A stretch of DNA of 64,000 bases from Arbacia lixula (GCA_963669155.1 OZ022589.1:21754886-21818885); one strand, 5' to 3'; counted from the first letter of the stretch, positions 11,615 through 24,990 are shown. Translations and numbers: made by a program. Notes: a model not told the origin generated them from the letters alone.

Positions 11615-11620
11615 TATAAA
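11615..11620 (+). promoter_or_regulatory. TATA box candidate for carbonyl reductase first exon
   Basis: TATAAA lies in a short GC-richer context (CCGGGTGTATAAAGAGAGGG), about 280 bp upstream of the ATG at 11901. This distance suits a TATA promoter with a 5' UTR of about 250 bases, or a promoter with a short unseen 5' intron. Inference from position only. Confidence 0.45.
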
Positions 11621-11900
11621 GAGAGGGCAAAGTCCATGTGCACCCAAAGTGGCTCATAGTAGAAGTACATATCGATCGACTACAGAACGGACACACTCAA
11701 AACCCGTTCAACTTGAATATACAGGTCTATACCAACATCGACCAAGTACGTGTACCTCGATATCGATGTGGGCATGCATGGTCGTACTCGACGGGCTGTA
11801 TCCAATAACTCCTTGTATCCAACTCTCATATTGTTGCACCAGTAAGCGCACGCGTCCAGACAGAGACTCACTTCGTCTGACCCAGACGGAGTTAACAACG

Positions 11901-11927
11901 ATGTCCGGAGGCAAGAAGGTGGTTTTG
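11901..11927 (+). CDS. CBR1: Carbonyl reductase first coding exon (candidate exon 1 of CBR-B)
   Basis: ATG to TTG encodes MSGGKKVVL, followed at once by a donor (TTG|GTGAGC) in phase 0. This is the length, phase and sequence type of the first exon of CBR-A (MTGEKKIAL, 51522-51496) and of the N-terminal beta strand of carbonyl reductases before TGxxxGxG. Exon 2 of CBR-B (VTGANKGIG, 56221) is the only plus-strand partner seen, 44 kb downstream. The ORF is open upstream to 11649, but the short start is chosen by comparison with CBR-A and human CBR1. It may instead start a third paralogue whose other exons are outside or lost. Confidence 0.6.
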
Positions 11928-12467
11928 GTGAGCGAAGACCTTTCATTATCTAATTGCCCTGATGATGCTTCATCAATGCACTTTAGTGGTCTGATATTGC
12001 ATGTTATTATAGGCCTATAGCCCCATCGATCGATCTCCGCAGTTTCAGCATTGTGTTCTATTTAAGCAATATAATGATTTAATCGTGTCTGCGCGCACAC
12101 ACACCCTACCCTACCTCATTTATACGCACACAGTTCATGGTGACCTCATGTGATACGATTTCTAAACATGAATGTGGTTCAACTTCATTGTATTGAGTAG
12201 TGATCCTGTTTCCATATTTCTCATATTTGCAAGAGAGATTTAAGTCTGTACCAGGGGCGTATATAGACAACGGGGGGGGGGGGGGGGGGGGGGGGCGGGG
12301 GGGGGGGGGAATGGTATGTACAATCATCCCCCCCCCCCCGGTTTTGGGGAATGATATTTGCTTACTTAGCAAGTCATAATGATGATAATAATGGTAATAA
12401 TAGTAATGACAACAATTAAAATATCAACAATAACATGATCAAAATATTCCTCATCATAATTGTAATT

Positions 12468-14475
12468 AGGTGGTCTGTCGCCAACGACAGATCACCTCTT
12501 AATTTCGTTAGAATTTTTTGTATCTTCTTCTTCTTCTTCTTCTTCTTCTTTATTTTTATTCCTTCACCCCCACTTTTTTTGTGCCGCGTATAACTCATAA
12601 TTGCCTTCATCAATTTTATTGAAACTTTCATCACTTCTTGGTATTAATGTAATATTTTGGGAATAAGCTTTTCAAGGTCATCACATGATCGTGACGTCAT
12701 CAACGAGCAATTTAATGAAAAACTATTCATCCTTCTCTAGAACGGATAGTTGGATCAAAATGAAATTTGACATGAATAAATTTAACAAGTAGACAATTGA
12801 TTGCATTACAAAAAAACGCGCGCGTACGCGTACGTTAATGCATTTACAAGCGTGCAAAATTTTACAATTCTCTAAATCAGTTAGAATTTTTTTTGCACAT
12901 GTTCTAGGCAATTTTGAGCATTTCAAAAATTTCTGCGCGTGTGCACGCGTTCGCGCGTTTTTCCGTGCGTAACGCGAACGCAGCGTCAAAATTCTGTTTT
13001 TTTACTGGTTTCATGTTCCTGGTACTCCATAGAACACATCCTGCAATTTTGAGTCATTTCCATGCAAGAACAAGGTCCTGCGGGTGCGTCGAAGTTGAAA
13101 GTCTGCGCGTGCGTCAATACGTTTTTGTGTGCAAATATAGTAAAAAACATGACTACCTTCAATCGGCCATAGCTCTTCAGAATGGATGGTGAACCTCAAT
13201 TTTTTTTTTTAATTCTGAAAGAGTGGGTAATATACATGTAATTTGATGTTCGATTTACCTTTTAGATTTATGTTGATGTCATCATATTGCCATATCATTG
13301 AAAAAAATGAATTTTCATGTATGACGTCATGAACTTTTTTACCCGTTTTTGCGTATCTCAGTAATCCTTGGTCAATTTTCTCCCAAATTTCAGTATGTTG
13401 TAGCTGAGACCTTGGTCTATGGTAAAGTTGCCTTTATTTTTCATTTTGATGACGTCTTCATGGTGTAAATTTCACTATACACATGAATGTCAGAGTCGGG
13501 CGTATCGTGTTATGTCAATGGAAGGGGTATTTATGAAATTACATGACCCATGACGACCTTCTGGGAGCTGTATCTCGCTTATGTTTGAATCTGTTATTCT
13601 GAAAGTTAAGTAGGTTGTAGCTGAGTCTACTAGCTTTCGGGAACGTTGTCTTCGTTTTTTAATCAGATGTCGGGATCATGCCGAAAATCTCCATTGAAAC
13701 TTGAAATTGTGGTATCAAAATCGAAACGAGATAAACACGTTAGCTTTCATAGAATAACGCCATCTACAGTTTAAAGTATTATAGTTACAATAAAAACGCA
13801 GACGCTGACATAATCTATATTTCTAAGTCTTTTTCTCCAAAATTACTGATTAAATCTTAATGAAAATTTTACAGTATCTTTATTTAATAGACTTGTACAA
13901 AATGATTTAATTTCAACGTGATCAGTCAGTCGTGACGTCATCTAGGTGTCATTTTTTGTTTTTACCATGAAAAAATGTTATCAACGATGGTGCAAATCAT
14001 CTTCATGGCATTGTCTGGAATGGGTAGGGTCATTACTTCATTCCTTTTGCAATGTGATTTTTGCCTCCCTCTCGTATTATTAACCTTGCTGTGTCCTTCT
14101 CTTTGATATTCTCTTTACCTTTTTTTCTTCTCTCGTCCCTTTATTATAAATGCCTATTATCTACATTTTGTGAGTACTAAGATCTGACCATATCACGCAA
14201 ATCTCTGAAATATTAGAAAGTTGTAGCTACGTACGCTATAAACTTTCTTGAGCATTGCCGCTGATTTATAACGAATACGCGGTGTCACCATAGCCCATAC
14301 CTGCATTAAGGCAAGTCTGTGAAATGTTAGTTTGTTGTAGGTGTGCTATGAGCTTTCTTCAGCGTTGCTCCTGATTTTTAATGACTAGATGGTATCACCG
14401 TGCATTTGCCAGAACTTAGCATGATGTCCATTGACAGACCACCTCATACTTAATTGTACACAAGTATCTCTCGTT
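12468..14475. mobile_element. Helentron-like non-autonomous element (copy 1, ~2 kb)
   Basis: It starts with AGGTGGTCTGTCG, a four-base loop and CGACAGATCACCT, a near-perfect hairpin. It ends with the inverted sub-terminal CAGACCACCT (14435-14444) and a small palindrome (ATACT...AGTAT, 14446-14467). The interior is rich in CGCGCG-containing short repeats (12815-13110) and TGACGTCAT-type motifs, with no transposase. The same architecture is at 30009-31250, and partial copies are listed separately. Sub-terminal inverted repeats plus a 3' palindrome resemble Helentron-associated (HINE) elements; a TIR element is the alternative. Confidence 0.6.
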
Positions 14476-14479
14476 GCTT

Positions 14480-15660
14480 TTATGATTTTATTCTTTACAT
14501 ATATGTACTGTAACTGACATTTCTTCTTTGAATGAATCATAAAAATGAATATTCCCGCAGCAGCATCTACCTGTCGCAGCCCGTGTTAGTTGGTAGATTG
14601 GCTGCCCCATCTATCCATTGATTGATTCTCTCCACCTTCGCTGTGGTCTGCCCTTCCTTCGCTTGCCTACCCGGTACGGTATGGTGGCCAGCTGTATGTA
14701 CCGTATAGGGAGAGAGAAAGTAAGAGGAATATGTAGTGGGAGAGAAGAGAGATACACTGGACTCGGAAAAGTTTAGGAACACCTGCATTCAGTTTATAAT
14801 TGGTAGACTTTATTGATATTCAGGCTCATAGCATAGTTCAAGTTTTGTTTTAAAGTGAATAGTATATAAGGATGTACATTTTATCCTTGATTCAAACAAA
14901 GTTACACTCTATTAAATGGCTGCCTACCAGTCAATATGGCATTTTCTCAAAATGCTAACCTTTTTATTACATTCGCGTAATCTAGATATCCAGAGCTTTT
15001 CACCATTAAACAGGGTTAAATGCGTAACTACATTCATTTTTCCTTTTCCTAGTTCGAAGTCAAACACACAAATGAAATTAAACAATACTTAGTGTTTCAC
15101 TTGTAAGGAAACCTCTTTTTTTTAAATTCAAAAACATAAATGACAAGAAAGGGGGTTGACATCTCTAGACTAGGGCGGCCAATCCATGATTGCCAGGACT
15201 TGTGTCTCTTCCTTTTTCTTCAAGTAGCCTTTGCATATTCTTTGAATAGTCTTGACGTGTGCTTTGGGTCATTGTCCTACTGGAAAACGAACCTTCCTCC
15301 GATCAGGCGTTTCCCTGAGGGAAGGCCTTCCGCTGTAGGATTGAATGATAGCCTTGCTGGTTGAGGATACCCTCTACTCTGTGCAAATAAGAAAGATTGG
15401 ATGATATCAGAGATCAGGGCCATGTTGCAGATAGGTTTTCTTGGTAGCTACCATTGATTGTAAGGTAGAATAATTTAAAACCTATATGCAACATGCTCCA
15501 GGAAAGTGTAAAAAATCAATGGACGAAAAAACGGGCAGAAAAGTAATAAGAAGAGGAATATGGAATAGTGAAAAACGGAACAACAAAGATGATAAGGCTC
15601 TTGTTGATTGTTGTCAACAGAGATAGAAGGAAAACAACAATTAAAGTCAATAGTTCAACA
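14480..15660. other. Non-coding interval
   Basis: AT-rich sequence without a supported gene. A frame at 15140-15364 contains FAYSLNSLDVCFGSLSYWKT-like and LPPIRRFPEGRP-like segments, reminiscent of a very decayed Tc1/mariner transposase region, but too weak to call. Confidence 0.4.
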
Positions 15661-15664
15661 AAAA

Positions 15665-16002
15665 AAAAAATAAAAGGTTAAGCGATGGTTGCCAGGAGTT
15701 CAGGTGTCGTGACTTCGGGCTCATCACCCTTTACCGACTACCATTAGTTCCCTTCTGGTATGGCGACCGGCCCATCGCGTATCCCTTCCTACCTCCTAAA
15801 AACTATAGCCTATAAGAACTATAGACTCTAACTCTTTAGGGGAGGAACAAGGGCGATCCCAATGCCTTTGCCGGGCCATCCGACAATCCTTGAACCTTGG
15901 CTTTGCAACCTTGGAGTTAGCGGGTTTCGAACCCGTGCTCGCTAGCACGAGTGTGAGGCAGTCCCGGCGCTTACCCTACCACTAGGCTATAAGACGTCGG
16001 TG
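15665..16002 (-). mobile_element. tRNA-derived SINE
   Basis: On the minus strand the 5' part has a Pol III A box (TAGCCTAGTGGTAGG) and a perfect-looking B box (GGGTTCGAAACCC) with a Ser/Leu-type long variable arm (CTCGTGCTAGCGAGCACG). A ~230-bp tRNA-unrelated body follows, ending in a T/A homopolymer at 15660-15672. This organisation is that of a tRNA-derived SINE, not a working tRNA gene. Confidence 0.65.
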
Positions 16003-16072
16003 GTTTTGCTTGGTGATTTTAGCGTATAGACTATAAGTTTCAAATCAACGAGAAAAAAACCAAAAGAGCATC

Positions 16073-16142
16073 TATGTCAGGAATCGAACTCACGACCTTC
16101 AGTCTACCAGTCTGACGCTCTACCAACTGAGCCAACAGACCG
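16073..16142 (-). repeat. tRNA-derived sequence (SINE head or tRNA pseudogene), copy 2
   Basis: Full version of the element at base 1. The A box is TGGCTCAGTTGG and the B box AGTTCGATTCC on the minus strand. The anticodon arm forms only a four-base stem with an oversized loop and the acceptor arms do not pair, so a tRNA-derived SINE or tRNA pseudogene is more likely than a working tRNA. A pyrimidine-rich stretch follows 3' on the minus strand. Confidence 0.5.
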
Positions 16143-16733
16143 ATTGCTGATGTTGGTACCTTTTCAAAGAGTATTAAATATATATACTTGCCGATTGTCA
16201 ACAAGTTTCTATCTATTACTGAGGTAATTTTCTTTTTGATATAAAGAAATGTGCAGTTTATGAAAAAAATCACATGGGGGAGAGGGGGATTTGTTGCCCA
16301 AATGTATCCTGAAAGTGACCCGAGAGCCCTCTAAATCTGATACAATCTTGTAGTAACATAAACTATAATTTGACATCTTATATGCTGTGAGATAATTGGC
16401 CATTGAAATGTTACTACTTTTCCATGGCGCTCGCTTTTCTCTCCGTCTCTCTCTCTCCACCTCTCTCTCTCTCTCCCTCCTCTCTTTCTCTAAAGCCATT
16501 TTCGCTGTTCTTTTCTCTTCCGATGCAAGCATTCTTTCATATATAGAGTACCGAAGTGGTGTCGTCATATGAACATGTTGGCTCTAAACAAATTCACTCC
16601 ACTGAGAGGTTTACCTGTCCGATATTGTATATCTCTCTCCACCTCTCTCTCTCTCTCTCCCTCCTACTCTCTTTCTCTTTCTCTAAAGTCATCTTCGCTG
16701 TTCTTTTCTCTTCCGATGCAAGCATTCTTTCAT

Positions 16734-16946
16734 ATAGAGTACCGAAGTGGTGTCGTCATATGAACATGTTGGCTCTAAACAAACTCACTCCACTGAGAGG
16801 TTTACCTGTCCGATATTGTATATCGGGCTAGTGTCCGGCATTCTCAATTACATTCCCCGTTGTAATCACCGCTGCTTTTCTGCCCGTATTGTTTGGAGTC
16901 ATTTGTCTTGACAATGCTCAAATGGTGTCACACTTCGGTACTCTAT
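16734..16946. mobile_element. MITE-like element with ~35-bp imperfect terminal inverted repeats (copy 2)
   Basis: Counterpart of 654-868 within the second duplicated segment. It has the same terminal inverted repeats, with ACCGAAGTG near each end in opposite orientation. Confidence 0.7.
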
Positions 16947-19398
16947 ATTCAGATAAGCAGACGTAGACGGTTGCTTATTTTCCCCATAAAATATATTTTT
17001 TATTCTTGAATGCATCAACATTTTCAAATTCATGACATATATCAATAATTATGAAACTGATCCATGTATAATCATGTAAATGCTCATTGTTTTGATAAAG
17101 GAAACACTCGGATATCTATATTGTGGATGCAGAGAATTGTCCTAGTCAAAACTCAATTCAAACAGTGATGCAACACTTTGGCAATTGTCGACAAAAACTC
17201 TTCTGACTATGAAAAATGTCATATTGTTTTCTTACATATTTGCTGGCTGAGCCTCCCCCCTCCTCCCCACAAAATTACAACTAAAATCAGAGTAAGAAAG
17301 TAAAATAATGTATTACAGTATAAAATTGAAAATGAGAATGAGGGATATTAGGTGGGATATATGACAAACATTCATTTTATTTCAAGAACTAAAAATTAAA
17401 AATACATACCTGTTCTTTTATAATGCTCTCTTTATTAAACGCTTAGAAATATAACTTATTAAGTTCTTATTTATTCCATCCTTTAAAAGATAAGTACATT
17501 TATACTAGGATCCCTTATGCCATGGTCACAACCGGCCGTCCGTGTTTTTCTACGTGGAGTTGGCAGCTTGCTTGCCAACTTCTACGATCCTTCCCTGCGT
17601 CGTCCTTGCGTCCGACGTAAGGAGTTTCAGCGAAACCCGACGCAGATCACAAGCAGAGAGAATCATATAATTATGTATATGTGAAGGAACATCTCGGGGG
17701 AAATCAAGAAAACCGAGCTGTACACTCTACACATGCAAAAAAATCTAGGCCATTTGAATCACCTATTAGATTCTTTACACACGCAAACACTGATAACATG
17801 AATATATAGATATACAATGTACATGGATAGCTTATATCGTTGGATATTCACATGCAATAGAATGTAATTTGAAAGAGAAATAGTTTGTTCAAACATTGCT
17901 TTCCTCAATTAAATACAACCACAATTATTCTGTTTCTTATAGAGAATGAATTCCATGTCGTGTTCTTGCATCAATACTGTGCACTTCACATGCTATTACT
18001 TGCAACACAGGCGTGTGTGTGGCGGGGATATGTGTCGAAGAATGATCCATGCCGCCGGTCTCTTACACTAATACATCATGGGACGACTTTCCCTTATATG
18101 TGCAGTATTGAGAATTCAACGTGCTTCACACAATCCTTTAATCCTAATACTCACTCATTATTCCCCCACCCATGTCAGTTTTTTGTCGGTACTTCCGAAC
18201 ATCTCAATATTTCGAAACGAACATGATTTTTTTCCTGATCCTTTCCGCACATTTTGATACCAAATTTATGACGATCGGACCTACCGTGCCGATATCAGAT
18301 TACGTTTACCAAACACATGTCACTGAAATTTCGCTATTTTTCTATATGACTGAGCACAACCATATGGACAAAATCATGCAGATTTCCATTTTATGTAAAT
18401 ATTTTTCTAATAGGTAGTGTAAATAATTACAACACACACAAACCCACATACACCCACATTCACACACACTTACACCCAAATCGCAAAATGCGCTTGACGA
18501 AAAACAATTAAATACGTGAGAAATAATTACAACCTATCCTTCTTTTAGGAATTGATGAGGGATTTTTTAAAGACATTTGTACCAGAAATTGATATTCCTG
18601 TGGCTTTATCTAGTGATTTTTTGCATAAATGAGCATACATTATTGAATTTAAAAAATAAAGGCACTTTCGTAAATTTAGCGATACAACTTGTAGAGTACA
18701 TAATTCTTGACCCTTATAAAACAAAATTAAGGGAATCGGGCGGCCATGGCCATAATGCATTATAATAGTTAATATGACTGCTTGATATACTATCTCTCTC
18801 TCTCTCTCTGGGTGCTTTGTCGTGTGACGTAGGCGATCATGGAGTGCCACACAGTTCTCTGTACTGAGCTCTTTGTATCAATTGCATATCATGGTAAACC
18901 AGTCAGTCAGGATGCTTATCAACTTAATCATGTTAATAATCCTTCTTCCCATGCCCCATACCCCTGGTTCTTTTTCATCAATTCAAACTCTTTCAAGTAA
19001 ACTTTACACAGTATACGACGTAAAAAATTTCAACCTTCAGATTCTTGGCTCACATATCAGTTTCATAACATACATACATGATAATGAAACATTCTTCTTT
19101 GTGTGACATAACACATACAGCGATGAATTGAGTCATATGTCACAAGTTAGGTAAATACTCGTTCTAGGCATATCTGAATATGACCCGCTATTACGGTGAA
19201 CATGTCTATACTGACTGTCCAATGGGTGGATACAAAATATCTTTTGTTCCCCTGCATCAGTTATAAACTAATGCTCAATACCCCAAAGGAGATGCAGTCC
19301 GCTGGTTCAATAACGATGTGCGAGTTTCGGCATGTAAACAATTAAGATTGGCGGTTATTTCTGACCAGTCAATCCTAAAGCTCGCAGCTTAATCCCCA

Positions 19399-19673
19399 AG
19401 ATGTAAATTACTGCTGCGTTTCTCTAACTGGAACGTGCGGCAGCGCTGCAGTGTCAGCTTGCCCATAAAGCCGTAGATGCTCTCCTCCTACTCGTCATTG
19501 TGCTTCGCAAAGTGGGGAGCTCTGCAACACTTGACGTCAAGGTCGCTCTCCACACGCTTGCGCCACTGCTCGACCAACTCGTCGTTTTCCTTGGCAGTGG
19601 CAATCGGGTCATCGCGAGAGAAGAAGTTCAGGGCGGGCGCCTTGACCGGGCGGCCAGTATAGATCTCATTCAC
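19399..19673 (-). pseudogene. DUF829/TMEM53-like hydrolase, C-terminal exon (broken), copy 2
   Basis: Counterpart of 4100-4383. It reads SRDDPIATAKENDELVEQW and keeps the same stop after HNDE. The acceptor is intact. Pro in RDDP is nearer the family pattern than Ser in copy 1. The lesion shared with copy 1 shows the gene was already dead, or the model wrong, before the copies separated. Confidence 0.5.
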
Positions 19674-20087
19674 CTGAAGGACAATGCAGAACAATAGGAC
19701 CGTTAATAAACTCTGCTTTGTTTCTTTGGAAATTCGTATGGAATTCTCGCTTTCCTTCATACATTAATGAATCATTATGAATTATGAGTCCCCAAGATGT
19801 AAATTACTGCTGAGTTTATGCCTTGTAAAATGTTAGAAATATGTGGCTTGTTTGAGACCGAGTCTCCGCGAGACTAGACGGGTCTCTGAAAAGTCGTGAA
19901 TTCGAATGCGTTTGATTTTTTTTTCAAGTCTCCTGTAAGTCTCTGTAACTTATCAATGCTGTCCTTGCGACATCTCCACCAATGAGACGGACCTTTAACT
20001 CTTACATTACCATTCCCTGAAAACCACATTGGCTTACTACACATCTTCACGCCATTGCTCACGAGAGAGTTCACCCTTCAAGCTCAC

Positions 20088-20505
20088 CTTGACGATGCTA
20101 TCCATGGTGTACTTGTTGGTCAGCCAATGTTAGGTCTCTGCAACCCTCTTGATGACAAACTGCATAAAGGAGTTGTTGACGGCCTGCGAGTAGATACCCT
20201 CGTAGCTATCCCTGGAGAGAATACAACTGTACAGGATTGATCAACGATGCGGTAACGCACCGATGCATAGGCCTAACGGCTACTCCGCTCCGCAGACGCG
20301 CGCTTCTTCTCCCTCTGATACATCCATCAGGTCGAGCATCTCGGCGTACACCATGTACACGTGGCTGCTGACGGAGAAGGCATGGACCAGGAGAGGGCGT
20401 GTGTCGCCGTCCGTGACATAATCCAGGATCTCCCGCACGATCTCCTTGGCGTTGGCGGGCCAGGCGATGTCGATGGGTCGCGTCTTGACCACCAGTACAT
20501 CGAAT
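20088..20505 (-). pseudogene. DUF829/TMEM53-like hydrolase, central exon (frameshift and stops), copy 2
   Basis: Counterpart of 4798-5201 with the same acceptor (TTCTAG) and donor. It has small insertions (MVY within HVYMVYAEML, and a few bases near 20222) and shares the stops at SSR*AYASVRY and RVAET*. It reads LLVHAFSVSSHVY in the nucleophile-elbow region. Confidence 0.5.
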
Positions 20506-20659
20506 CTAGAACAACTAAAAAAAATATACAACATTGAAACATGCATTATATCAACATATGACTTAACATAGGAAAATATAAATAGTGACTGATCGGCAAT
20601 AGCGACGATTAATAAAAAGCGGCACAACATGAGTATTGCAGAGATTTAAGTATAAACAA

Positions 20660-21343
20660 TTACTGATTGATTGATTGATTGATAAGAAATTAACGACACT
20701 ACTGACACTTGAGCGTTATATGAGTGTCGAACAGTTCATCTAAAAAGATTACACAATTCAAGTTTCCCTAATGTGATTTACAGAATTTGAGCAGGATTAT
20801 AAATCAGAAATAAATCAATATGTTAACTACTTAATCGGGATAACTTCCCTACTCTCTATGAAAAGAGAAGCAGGTTCTTTAACGTGCCAATGGTGTGACT
20901 CTCCTTTACACGGGACCGACGGTTTAAAGTCTCCTCCGAAAGACTAGGCAATTGGAATGAAATACCTTGCCCAAGGGTATACCTGTTGTGATTGGGATAC
21001 GATCAGTTTCCCACTTAAAATCTAGTGTAAAGATTGGTCTTCTTTAAAAAGTTTATAACACATAATCGCGAAATATCTCTAAATAATGTCTTGAGGTCAG
21101 GACAATCATGAGGTTAATACGTATATTTGCAAGTTCAACACATTCAAAGAGAATGTGTTTAATTGCTAGTGTATAATTACATGATATGCATTGAGGTGGA
21201 TTTTCTACTGCAAATAAGTATGCATGAGTCAAATGAGAATGCCCAATACGAGCACGGGTCAAGTATAAACAATGCAGAAAAAGGTTTACCCGTAAATGCC
21301 TCAGTGGCTTGATAAATTGGGTACACCTGTATAAAAAGAGCAT
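20660..21343 (-). mobile_element. Non-LTR retrotransposon (LINE) 3' end, copy 2
   Basis: Counterpart of 5340-6031, with frame 21343-21053 carrying the same C-terminal motif. A small indel near 21110 shifts the frame relative to copy 1. It has a TGATTGATTGATTGAT tail at 20664-20682. Confidence 0.75.
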
Positions 21344-23929
21344 GCAGATAAATAAAATAATTACATCGTGGAGCTAAAGCTGTTAACTTATTTTATTCTA
21401 TGTTGCGCCAGGTATTTAGAGAGGATGAATGCTGTTTGTCACATTGTGGGATTCTTTATGAATAAGATAAATAAAGAATAAAAATCGGAACTAATGTTTA
21501 TGCAGTTTCAAAATGAAACTTTAATTTTAAGGAATGCATGAAATAATGAGATTATAATGAAACGCAATAACATACACATAGCAATTGAATTGAACAGTGA
21601 AATGTTGCCTCAATACAATAATCTTTAAATAGGAATGGGGATGGATAAACAATCAAATATTTTCCGATTGACTCTGTCTACAAGTCATATATATATCAAA
21701 AGTAATGAATGAAATTATGGGTTTACATCAAACTATCTTCGGTACAGATATCAAAACCTGCATATGGCCGGTTGATAATGTTCAGCGCAGTGTGCAGCGT
21801 CAATACAACCCGGTTGCCTTGACGACGCGATCGCGATAATGTTGCTTTTTGAAGCGCGAGTTCATCAAAAGACCCGCTGTCGAGGTTACACGGTAGGACG
21901 TCGATGCCCGAGCTGAGGTGGTCGTAGTTGCGATCCTCGATGCTCGGCGACGTCGATGAGGGAGACCAGGAAACCGAACAGTCACCGCCCGGTCTGGGTG
22001 CAAGGGAACGTGATGGCTGAATACTTGATTACGGCTGAAATATATATAACTTTATATCTTGTAAAGCAAACGACATCTTAATGACAATAATCACACCATT
22101 TGGTTTACCAAAAAGACTTCTCAAAAAAAAGTTACCGGATATCTCCTCGATATCTCGAGGCATAATAGCCATTTACTAGCATAATAATGTCCAGTGCTAG
22201 AATGATATTTACCTCTGCTATGTACAATACTTCCATTTAACCAGCAACCATTACTTATGACCGCTTGTTAACAAAATGCGCAAGTTGCATAAACCATTGA
22301 TTATGAAAACATATAGCCACGCTAAAGTAGTTCTCATTTCCATCCCAATATAAATATATGCCGTAAATACACGGTGGTACCAATCAATGAGAAATACCCA
22401 ACAATAATACGCTTCCTCAAACCTCAACATGACTGACATAATATGGCCGACTTTTGTTACTTGCCAAAAGAGGACGTTTATGACATTTGACTACTAATTA
22501 AACACATTTCAGTTTTTGCTGAAAAATACATACGTTCAGTTTCCGAACTAGAAGCAATCATTCAATTTGAAATGGTTATTTTCGTGTCAGAAATTGTTTG
22601 CATTTAAAATGTTCACTTTAGTTTCAAGCACTGATTTTTAGAAAGCCAAACTTCAATCTGAAAGACTTGCCTATACAGAAATTAAACAGTTGTAGAAACC
22701 CCCCGCAAACTGGCATGTTTCAGACTTACAGTTATTTTGAAGAATTGAGGACCCTGTTGCCTGCCTCCCGGAGGAATTTGTGTCCACACGACGGCCGTCT
22801 GCACTTCCCGCTCATGACAGCAGAAACAGTGGCAGGTAGAGTTGGGGCAGATACACTCACTCTCATGCAGCAAGTCCCCAGACTTCCCCGACTCTCTCCC
22901 GCACACCGGACTCCTCCCCGTGGGTGACAAAACAGGTCTTTCGTCAATCACGACAAAATAGCTTTTCACACCACTCCCTCAAACTCATGTACTCTCGGAC
23001 CCTCGTTCTATCATACCAAAAACAAAATCTCCCAATCATGTTATCCCATAAGTGCTCACGTCACTTACTATTACATAATAGCCTTAGGGCAAAATCAGGC
23101 AAACCGAAAAACGCGGGTAACAATAAATTAGACACGGCTCCTAGCTGCGAAAAGGATAGACAAAAGAATTAAGAATGCGATGCATCCAGTGCGCCACAGA
23201 GCCTAGGTTACCTGTATTATAAAACATATGGTATAAGGGATTTTAGAAGATGAGTCGAATTAACTCGGCCATGTGGTGTTTAAAGCTATTACAAAAGAAA
23301 CACATTACTGAGCAACGTGGCTTCCATTGCCAGTCAGTTAACCTTTGTAATTTGGCTTACATTTTATTTTGACACTGTTTACAAGTTGAGTTTAAAGGAA
23401 TTACGAAACTGAGCATTCTGAATGTGGGCTGGTAATGAATTCTAGGTTACTGGACCTAAACAACGGGCTGATTTGGAAAGAGTATTTTGTATTTAACTTT
23501 CCACATGTGGAATTTAACAGGTTGAAGGGTATTGTTCTGATGAATTTCAGCATTCAATGAAAGCATGTGCATGATAAGTATCTATATACTATTAAACAGG
23601 CAATTTGCATCGTATTCATATCAAAAACATTAGGCAACGTTCGAACAGGGGTAACGAAGATTCAAGGTAATGAGAACTGGCACATAATACGGAGGAGTCT
23701 GTTCTGTATAAACGATGAGGTCTGACTAATTTAGAAGGATGAAAGTTGTTTATTCTTGTTTGTTAAATTGAATAAAGAATTGAATTGAATTGAAGATGAG
23801 ATCACCATTTGCAACAAATTTTTTCCAATCGCCTGAGAATAATCTGTCGAGTTTTAATGAAATCTAACATTAATTTTTTAGATTTGTAACCCATTTTTAA
23901 AACCTTAGGTCTACTTTCAAAAAAATAAT

Positions 23930-24990
23930 AAATGGAATTTGCCCCCTGGGGCCATTTGGGGCGCTACCCCCACATCCCGCCCCTTGCCACTTGAGTACCA
24001 CGATTGTAAGAACGTAAGGTCCCTATAGCCCATGGATCATTCCTATCAAGTTTGGTTAAAATCCAATTATTTATTCTTCTGAAAAAGTAAAAATAAGAGA
24101 AAGATGCATTTTTTTTTTTTTTTGGGGGGGGGGCCTACTCCCCCCATGACTCCTTGCCATTGGTGTTTCCCCATTCTAAATTCTAACAACTTAAGGTTGC
24201 TAATACTTAAGGATGGTTCCAGTTATTCATTCTTGAGAAAAGGTATTTAAAGAAAAGGAAAGTTTCCCCTGGGGCGTTCTGGGGGCTACCCCCCCCCCCC
24301 TTCCCAACACCTTGCTCCTTGTGTACCCCAAGTTTACCAACTGATAGTCTCTATTACCTAAAGATAATTCCTATCAAGTTTGGTTAAAATCCAGTTATTT
24401 ATTCTTCTGAAATAAGAGGAAGTTATGCATGGGGGCATTTTTTTTTTTTGGGGGGGGGGGGCTACCTACTCCCAGCTCCTTGCCATTTCTGTCCTCCATG
24501 CTAACAACCTAATGTCCCTAATACCTGAGGATGGTTCCAGTTATTTATTCTTGAGAAAAAGTATTTAAAAAATAAGAGAAAGTTTCCCCCTGGGGTGTTT
24601 TTGGGGCTACCCCCTTACCCAGCCCCTAACCGCTTGTACACCACAAGTTTAAGAACTAATGGTCCCTGTTTCCTCAGGATGATCCCTTTCTAGTTTGGTT
24701 AAAATCCATTTATTTATTCTTGAGAAAATGTCCCAAAATATGAGATAATGCCCCAGGGGCGCTTGGGGGCTACCCCACCCCCTTACCACTTATGACCACA
24801 CATTTGAACAAGGTAAGGTCCCTATTACCTACGGATGATTCCTTTCAAGGTTTTTTTTTATCAAGTCCGGCGGCGCGTTTCTTAAAGAATGAAAATTAAT
24901 ATATGAGGGCCCCTGGGGCACTTTAGAGGCTGCCCCCAGGTGCCCCTGAAAATATTTTGACATGCCTCTATAGGTAATACATGTATTGTT
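23930..24990. repeat. Homopolymer-rich minisatellite, ~160-180-bp units (copy 2)
   Basis: Same array as 8570-9300 with about seven units. The extra units (near 24120-24420) include a poly-C run at 24292-24300. The length difference of about 300 bp is expected for array slippage or unequal exchange between alleles. Confidence 0.85.

Noticed and set aside
11649-12020. Treating the whole 123-codon frame 11649-12020 as the protein start of CBR-B
   Set aside because: The part before 11901 has no similarity to carbonyl reductases, lies between the TATA box and the conserved start, and the part after 11927 is intronic. The short ATG start matches CBR-A.
15890-15990. Functional tRNA gene near 15.9 kb
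   Set aside because: The boxes are good, but acceptor stems do not pair and a long tRNA-unrelated body follows, as in a SINE.
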